From: Verrucomicrobiota bacterium
Lineage (GTDB): Bacteria > Verrucomicrobiota > Verrucomicrobiia > Opitutales > Opitutaceae
Length of the DNA: 48,112 nt
Reading direction: 5' to 3'
Assembly: GCA_016871775.1 (NCBI GenBank)
Contig: VHCI01000011.1
Coordinates: forward strand, 1 to 48,112
Shown: piece after piece, positions 42,862-48,112 of the stretch
Layout of the letters: each line of letters begins with the position of its first letter
Numbering within the stretch: position 1 is the stretch's first letter
Position numbers and translations under genes: made by a program
Notes under the pieces: generated by a model
The model's database searches: none
What the model was told of the DNA's origin: nothing
Seen by the model: the letters and a program-made list of their open reading frames with translations, nothing else

Positions 42862-44937
42862 ATGATCGGCCTCCGCGACGACACCGATTCCAGCCCGCCG
42901 CCGCCGGCCCTCGCGCCGGAGCTGGCCGCGCGCACCTTCGCGGCACAAGGCTGGCTGCGCACGGCCCTCGGTCTGGAGTACCGCGCGCAGCAAGAGGAGA
43001 TGGCGCGGGCCGTCGCCGGGGCCCTAGCCGACGACGAGCCGCTGCTGTTCGAAGCGGGCACGGGCGTGGGCAAGTCCCTCGCATACCTCGTGCCGGGGAT
43101 CATCCACGCCGTCGATCAATCGCGGCCGCTAATCGTCTCGACCCACACCATCGCCTTGCAGGAGCAGTTGGAGGAGAGCGACCTCCCGAAGTGCCGGCGG
43201 CTCTTCCGCGGCACCCCGGAGCTGGCGCGTTACGCCGACTTCCGGGCCACGGTGCTGGTCGGAAAGGGGAACTACCTCTGCACCACGCGGCTCGCCCACG
43301 CCTTGGCCGAGCGGGCGTCTCTGCTGGCCGATGCCGAGTACGATGAGCTGCAGCGCCTCGCCGCGTGGGCGGCGGAGACCCGGACCGGCCTGCGACACGA
43401 ACTGCGCCCGCCGCCCCGAGCGGAGGTGTGGGACGTGGTGAGCGCGGATTCGTCGGCCTGCTCGCGCAAGCATTGCGACGGGGGCCGCTGCTTTTACCAG
43501 CAGGCCCGCGCGCGCCTCCGCCAGGCCAACGTGGTCATCGTGAACCACGCGCTCCTCTTCGCCCTGATCAATGCCGGGGGCGCGCAGGCGCAGGGCGCGG
43601 CGGCCGACGCCCGCGGGGTGCTGCTGGCGGATGACTTCGTGGTGCTGGACGAGGCGCACACCGTGCCCGAGGTCGCCACCGAACACTTCGGCCTCAGCCT
43701 CTCCAGTTACGGCGTGGACCGGGCGCTGAAGTATCTCCACAATCCCCGAACTCGCCGGGGGTTGCTGCGGCGCCTTGGAGATCTGGCCGGGCCGCAGCTC
43801 GTGGTCGACGCGCTCGCGGCAGCGGAGGAGTTCTTTGCCTCGATCGCGGACACTCTGCTCGCGGCGCGGAGCGTCGTCCGCCTTCGCCAGCCGGAACCGG
43901 TGGCGCCGGTGCTGGAGGGGCCGCTGGGGGCCCTGGAGCGGCTGTTGGCGGAGCGGGCGGACCGACTGGAGGAGGGACGCGACCGGGACGAGCTGATGGA
44001 GCAGCGGCAGCGGCTGAAAGGCATCCAAGGCGGACTGAACGAATGGCTGAGCCTCGGCGCGCCGGGGCACGTGTACTGGGCGGAGCGGTCCGGGCGGCAG
44101 CAGACGATCGTGACCCTGCGGAGCGCGCCGTTGGAGATCGCCCCGGCCCTGCGCCAGCACCTGTTCGGCCGGCGGACGGCCGTGGTGTGCACCAGCGCCA
44201 CCCTTGCCCTGGGCGGCCAGGTGGGGGCGTTCGCCCAGCGGTTGGGCGCGGGCGATGCCCGCACGGGGCTTGTGCGCTCCCCGTTCGACTACGCGCGGAA
44301 CATGCGGGTGTACGTGGCCGCGGACGTGCCCCTGCCCTCCGCGAAGGACGCCCGCCTCGCTCTCGACATCCTCGCGGATTACGTGGCGTTCTGCTGCACT
44401 CGGGTGCGCGGCGGCTCGCTGGTCCTCTTCACCAGCTACACGGACCTCCGAGCGGTGGCCCAGGCCCTCGAGCCCGTGCTGCAGGCGGAGGGGCGGCCGC
44501 TGCTCTGCCAAGGCGCGGACCTCTCGCGCACGGAGCTGACCCGGCGGATGCGGGCCGCGGGCAATGCGGTGCTGCTGGGCACGGACAGTTTCTGGACGGG
44601 GATCGATGTCCCGGGCGACGCGCTGGCGCAGGTGATCATCACCCGCCTGCCCTTTGATCCGCCAGACCACCCGGTGACCGAGGCGCGCTGCGACCACCTG
44701 CGCGAGGAGGGGGGCAACCCGTTCCAGGAGCTGACCTTGCCCGATGCCCTGATGAAGTTCCGTCAGGGCGTGGGCCGGCTGATCCGTTCGGCGTCGGACC
44801 GGGGCGTGATCACCCTGCTCGACGCCCGGGTGCTGGCCAAGACCTACGGCCGGCTGTTCCTCGATTCCCTGCCCCAGCCCGCCTTCACCCCGCTGTCGCG
44901 GGCGAACCGCGAAGAGAAATTTCGTCCTTTCGCCTGA
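42862..44937 (+). CDS. dinG: DinG-family ATP-dependent helicase with Fe-S cluster motif
   Basis: 691 aa from the ATG at 42862. Superfamily II XPD/DinG-like 5'-3' DNA helicase. Walker A is EAGTGVGKS (64-72), DEAH 263-266. Four cysteines that match the Fe-S site are C140 (GNYLC), C200, C205 and C210 (SSACSRKHCDGGRC). Later motifs are VCTSATLALGG, LFTSYTDLRAVAQAL, GTDSFWTGIDVPGDAL (V) and FRQGVGRLIRSASDRG (VI). The Fe-S spacing and motif order fit DinG, not RecQ. It is followed by the TPR gene. Restart of stalled forks/R-loop removal is the usual DinG role. Confidence 0.92.
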   Translation: MIGLRDDTDSSPPPPALAPELAARTFAAQGWLRTALGLEYRAQQEEMARAVAGALADDEPLLFEAGTGVGKSLAYLVPGIIHAVDQSRPLIVSTHTIALQEQLEESDLPKCRRLFRGTPELARYADFRATVLVGKGNYLCTTRLAHALAERASLLADAEYDELQRLAAWAAETRTGLRHELRPPPRAEVWDVVSADSSACSRKHCDGGRCFYQQARARLRQANVVIVNHALLFALINAGGAQAQGAAADARGVLLADDFVVLDEAHTVPEVATEHFGLSLSSYGVDRALKYLHNPRTRRGLLRRLGDLAGPQLVVDALAAAEEFFASIADTLLAARSVVRLRQPEPVAPVLEGPLGALERLLAERADRLEEGRDRDELMEQRQRLKGIQGGLNEWLSLGAPGHVYWAERSGRQQTIVTLRSAPLEIAPALRQHLFGRRTAVVCTSATLALGGQVGAFAQRLGAGDARTGLVRSPFDYARNMRVYVAADVPLPSAKDARLALDILADYVAFCCTRVRGGSLVLFTSYTDLRAVAQALEPVLQAEGRPLLCQGADLSRTELTRRMRAAGNAVLLGTDSFWTGIDVPGDALAQVIITRLPFDPPDHPVTEARCDHLREEGGNPFQELTLPDALMKFRQGVGRLIRSASDRGVITLLDARVLAKTYGRLFLDSLPQPAFTPLSRANREEKFRPFA

Positions 44938-45058
44938 GGACCGCCGGGTGTTACCATCTCTTGATGTTGACCCTGCACGCCACTGCCGCGACCGGTACCG
45001 GGCGGATTCGTGGGGAAAAACAGGACCGCTTCCTGCTGAAAGCCGAGGCTGGTTGAGC

Positions 45059-45373
45059 GTGCCTTCGCGCCGGGAACATTTTGCGGCGCTGGTCGCGCGC
45101 CAGCCGGGAAATCAGCTCTTCCGGTTCAGCCTGGCGCAGGCCCTGATGGCCGAAGGGCAGGTGGAGGAGGCTCTGGTTCACTTCCAAACCTGCGCGGAGG
45201 GCAAGGCGGACTGGATGATGCCGCGGATTCTGCTGGGCAAGGCGCTCCTGGGGATGGGTCGCCCGGTGGAGGCGCGGCCGTGGCTGGAGGCGGCCCTGCG
45301 GCTGGCGGTCGAGCAGCACCACGAGGAGCCGGAGCAGGAACTGCGCGCGCTGCTGGCGGACCTCCGAGCCTAG
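45059..45373 (+). CDS. Small TPR-repeat protein
   Basis: 104 aa from the GTG at 45059; a TTG at 45053 is possible, and the longer upstream frame (from 44948) lacks TPR features. Two or more TPR-like helical pairs are visible: FRFSLAQALMAEGQVEEALV followed by WMMPRILLGKALLGMGRPVE and ARPWLEAALRLAVEQHHEE. Conserved positions of the motif (A8, G/A20, A27-like) are partly kept. It probably mediates protein contacts. It is 121 bases past dinG and may share its transcript. Confidence 0.7.
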   Translation: MPSRREHFAALVARQPGNQLFRFSLAQALMAEGQVEEALVHFQTCAEGKADWMMPRILLGKALLGMGRPVEARPWLEAALRLAVEQHHEEPEQELRALLADLRA

Positions 45374-45419
45374 CTCCCGCGAGGGAGGCAGGAGTTCAGG
45401 CCCTTTCCGGCGGCATAGC

Positions 45420-46869
45420 TTAAACGCTGAAGGTGGCGGTCAGGATGAAATTCCGCGGCCGGCGCAGCTCCCAGCGGATCGGCATAGGGGCGTTCGCGGC
45501 CCCGAGGACACCCTCGTTGTCGTAATCTCCGGAGACCAAGCGGGCGCCGCTCCAGTCGAACAGGTTCTCCACGTTGAGCTGCGTGCGGAGGGTGACGTTG
45601 CGCAAGATCCGCCGCTCGTGGGCAAACATCGCGCTGAAGTCCCAGAAGTCGCGGCCCCGGATCGGGCGGGCGGGGTTGATGACGCCGGTCGGCAGGCCGG
45701 CGACGAGGGCGCGTTCAAAGCCGATGGTGTTGGCGCTGCGCCAGCGGAAGTCGTCGCTGACGGACCAGCCCTTCAAGGCGCCGTCGCGGCGAAGGTGTGG
45801 GTGGCGAGGCCGTTGAAGGCGTACTTGCCGTTGCGGTGCATCGCCGCGCTCTCGATGGCAAGCTCGTCGAGGTGCGCCTGCTCGGCGGCGTCGGTCTGCT
45901 GCTCGAGGTAGAGGGCATTGGTGCCCGCCTGAGCGCGCGCGGTGGCGCTCGTTGGCTCAAGGGCGAAGGCGGTCGAGCACTGGCCGGCCTCGACGCGGCG
46001 GAGCTCGCTGGCGAAACGCCGCCAGGTGGCGAGCCCTTGGTTGAGCGTGGCAAAGTTCAAATAACACCCGCGCGAGGCGAGGTGCGTGCCCTGAGTGTTC
46101 TCGTTACTGCTGCCCGTAAGCGCGACCTGCCAGCGGGGCGAGGAATTGAAGACCACGCTCAGCTCGTAGCCCTCAGCCTGGAAGCTCGAGGTGTCGCTCA
46201 CGTCGGTGGAATCGGCCGGATGGACCCCGGCCGGGGACGAGGGGCTGGTTGTGGTCGAGGGCGGCGCGGCGGGAGCTCCAGCGGTCGTACTGAAGCTGGA
46301 CCTGCGTGCGTCGGGCGGCGAGCGTCGCGCGCTTGGTGGTGGTAACGGCGGCGCCCTGAGGGTTGCCGACCCCGATGAGGAGGGTGTTGGGGCCGCGGGA
46401 GAGCGTGATGCGCTCGAGGTTGTAGGCGTCGTTGGGCTCGAGGGCGGAGAAGAAGTCGTACGCGAGGCCCTATTCCCCGTTGTTGGAGACGAAGCCGCGG
46501 ATCGAGTACTGCTGGCCCGTGCCGAAGCGGAGTAACTGGCCGGCGGCGCGGTCGGCGTCGACGTTGTCCCCTTCGACCGAATCGACGCTCGGAGTGTAGA
46601 GGAGGTCCTTCTCGAGCGAGTTGGCGGCGAGGTCTTGGAGGAACTCGGGGGTGAGCACCGTGAGGGAGGCTGGTGCGCATCCGGGTGCCGGCGAGGGTCT
46701 CGCTCGCGGCGCAGCCGTTGTCCTTGTCGGCGGCGACGGTGAAGGGCGTGAGGACGACTGGGTCGGCCGCGGTCTGGGCCGGGCGGGCCGGTGGGGCCTG
46801 GGCGGGGGCGAGAGGGGCGATAGCGGCGAGAAACAGCGCGAGCGGGAGGCGGCGGGCGGGGGCAGGCAT
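45420..46869 (-). pseudogene. TonB-dependent receptor remnant with stop, shifts and big deletion
   Basis: From the ATG at 46869 it starts with a signal peptide (LPLALFLAAIAPLAPAQA) and an Opitutaceae-type plug start (VVLTPFTVAADKDNG, ETLAGTRMRT). The frame then shifts to SLTVLTPEFLQDLAANSLEK and IRGFVSNNGE, where a TAG (46472-46470) stops it. The same frame goes on AYDFFSALEPNDAYNLERIT and LSRGPNTLLIGVGNPQG. Most of the barrel is gone: text jumps to SFQAEGYELSVVFNSSPRWQ in another frame and, after one more shift, ends at NFILTATFSV. Total remaining protein is about half of a normal 1000-aa receptor. Clearly inactive. Confidence 0.8.
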
Positions 46870-47028
46870 CGGCAAGGAACGGGGAGAACCGGGGTGGAAC
46901 GGCGCGGCCTGCCGGGGTCTATCATCTTCCGCGAGAAGGGAGGGTCGGGCCGCGAATGGCGGCCGGCGGGCAGCCTGAATCCGCCACGCCCTTGCGCGCG
47001 AGCCGCAATCGGCTTGTTTTTCATTCTT

Positions 47029-47865
47029 ATGGCAAATTCTACCCGGGTTTGGTTCATCACGGGCGCCTCGCGCGGCCTCGGCCGCGCAGTCGCGGAAGCC
47101 GCCTTGGCGCGAGGGGATCAGGTGGCGGCGACGGCCCGCGATCCCGGCACGCTCGCGGACCTGGCGGCGGCGGCGCCGGAGCGGGCGCGCGCGCTGCGGC
47201 TGGATGTCACCGTCGCGGGCGAGGCGGCGGCCGCGGTCGCCGCGGCGCAGGCGGCCTTCGGGCGAATCGACGTGGTGGTCAACAACGCGGGCTTCGGGCT
47301 TCTGGGGGCGCTGGAGGAGTTGGGCGAGCACCAGATGCGGCGGCAATGGGAGACGAACTTTCTCGGGGCGGTGCACGTGGTGCGGGCGAGCCTGCCGCTC
47401 CTGCGGGCACAGCGGAGCGGTCACCTCGTGTTCACCAGCGCCGCCGCGGCGATCAGCAATTACCCGGGATTCTCAATCTACGGGGCCTCGAAGGCCGCGC
47501 TGGAGGCGATGGGCGAGGCGGTCGCAGCGGAGACGCGTCCGCTCGGGATCAAGGTCACGCTCGTGCAACCGGGGCCCTTCCGCACGGACTTCGTGGGCCG
47601 TTCGCTGGAGGCGGGCGAGGCGACGCTACCGGATTACGCGGGCACCAGCGGCAAGTTCCGCAAGCTGGTGGAGAGCACCCGCGGGCGCCAGCCCGGCGAT
47701 CCGGCCAAGGCGGCCGCGGCGATCCTCGCGGCAGTGGACGCTGACTCGCCTCCCCTGCGGCTGGTGCTCGGAAAATACGCGACCGACAAGGCGCGGCGCC
47801 GGCACACGGGCGGGCTGCGGGAGCTGGAGGCGTGGGAGGGCGTGGGCGCGGCCGCGGATTTCTGA
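47029..47865 (+). CDS. Short-chain dehydrogenase/reductase
   Basis: 278 aa from the ATG at 47029. Classical SDR: cofactor motif TGASRGLG (11-18), NNAG (85-88), catalytic Ser near 137 (FTSAAAAISN), and YxxxK (Y151, K155: YGASKAALEAMG). PGPFRTDF matches the classical PG motif after the active site. An Arg after beta2 (TARDPG) favours NADP(H). It is closest to the oxidoreductases that lead with TGASRGxG (ketoreductase-like). The substrate is unknown. It is divergent from the TonB-receptor pseudogene and precedes tRNA-Met. Confidence 0.93.
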   Translation: MANSTRVWFITGASRGLGRAVAEAALARGDQVAATARDPGTLADLAAAAPERARALRLDVTVAGEAAAAVAAAQAAFGRIDVVVNNAGFGLLGALEELGEHQMRRQWETNFLGAVHVVRASLPLLRAQRSGHLVFTSAAAAISNYPGFSIYGASKAALEAMGEAVAAETRPLGIKVTLVQPGPFRTDFVGRSLEAGEATLPDYAGTSGKFRKLVESTRGRQPGDPAKAAAAILAAVDADSPPLRLVLGKYATDKARRRHTGGLRELEAWEGVGAAADF

Positions 47866-47938
47866 GCCGGGGAGACCGGAACCGGCGAAGTTTGGGCTGG
47901 ATTTCTCGGGGCAAAACGCCACCCTCGCCCCTCTCCGC

Positions 47939-48013
<75 letters not shown>

Positions 48014-48037
48014 CCTTCCGCCCCGCGCCGGACGCAC

Positions 48038-48073
48038 AAAAAAGGCCCGCCGACGAACGCCAGCGGGCCTTTT
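48038..48073. terminator. Bidirectional intrinsic terminator after tRNA-Met
   Basis: GGCCCGC (48044-48050) pairs with GCGGGCC (48063-48069), flanked by AAAAAA on the left and TTTT on the right, so it can stop the tRNA transcript and anything coming from the right-hand side. A minus-strand gene may end just beyond it at 48091, but only six codons are in the window. Confidence 0.85.
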
Positions 48074-48112
48074 CTGGGAGATTTAGCGGCTCAGATTAGC
48101 TCGGTCTCGCCG

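Noticed and set aside
43129-44697. 522-aa minus-strand frame opposite dinG
   Set aside because: Antisense shadow of the Fe-S helicase; low-complexity His/Arg/Pro composition.
48091-48112. Possible C-terminus of a minus-strand gene (reads GETELI then TGA)
   Set aside because: Only six codons are inside the window; plausible given the bidirectional terminator, but not enough to call a gene.

Overview
The window is a GC-rich bacterial chromosome segment, most likely from the Verrucomicrobiota and probably Opitutaceae or a close relative. That placement is an inference. It rests on a type II secretion (T2SS)/pseudopilin operon ending in a two-component pair, a stand-alone prepilin-like protein, an intact and a decayed TonB-dependent receptor with Opitutaceae-style N-termini, and a CBS/DRTGG pyrophosphatase. 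Housekeeping genes dominate, and broken genes lie between them. There are no CRISPR arrays, no complete insertion sequences and no rRNA.

Layout. (1) 1-2222: 3' part of a DUF3516-type DExH RNA helicase, plus strand. (2) 2268-17175, minus strand: one tightly packed T2SS operon, read from 17175 downwards. Its order is a glycine-rich exported protein, gspE, gspF (frameshifted near its 3' end), gspG, gspH, gspI, gspJ, gspK, a GspL/PilM-PilN-like protein, a GspM/PilO-like protein, a GspC-like protein, a secretin split into two genes (gspD-N, gspD-C), a sensor kinase and an NtrC-type regulator. Most junctions are 4-base stop/start overlaps. The regulator keeps its ATPase motifs but has lost the GAFTGA loop that normally contacts sigma-54. 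(3) 17218-18520: gene-poor, with strong tandem hairpins, a small exported ORF and a divergent small HTH protein. (4) 18524-22193, minus: a LamG-VanZ protein, trmL, smpB, rpoZ, an ACT-domain protein and an HNH endonuclease. (5) 22380-23158: remnants of a response regulator and a histidine kinase. (6) 23508-24452, minus: a DUF2017-like protein, clpS and tRNA-Val(GAC).

(7) 24517-31493, minus: the nusA-infB-rbfA-nrnA-truB-ribF transcription/translation operon. It has a recognisable promoter and a terminator-like hairpin in the short nusA leader, which may be an attenuator. (8) 31718-36500, plus: a pseudopilin-like protein and its terminator, then a CBS/DRTGG family II pyrophosphatase coupled to a PAS-PAS-PP2C phosphatase. 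(9) 37021-39447, plus: an intact TonB-dependent receptor. (10) 39478-42779, minus: a glyoxalase-fold pseudogene with two in-frame stops, a glycine-zipper lipoprotein and a P1B-4-type metal ATPase. (11) 42862-45373, plus: a DinG-type Fe-S helicase and a TPR protein. (12) 45420-46869, minus: a TonB-dependent receptor pseudogene with shifts, a stop and a large internal deletion. (13) 47029-48073, plus: a short-chain dehydrogenase, tRNA-Met(CAT) and a terminator.

How the genes fit together. The T2SS operon encodes the secretin, ATPase, platform and pseudopilins of a secretion machine but no prepilin peptidase, which must be elsewhere. The kinase/regulator pair at its end probably controls it or a linked function. 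The nusA cluster couples elongation control, initiation, 30S maturation and tRNA modification. smpB with rpoZ, and clpS with DUF2017, are small quality-control groups.
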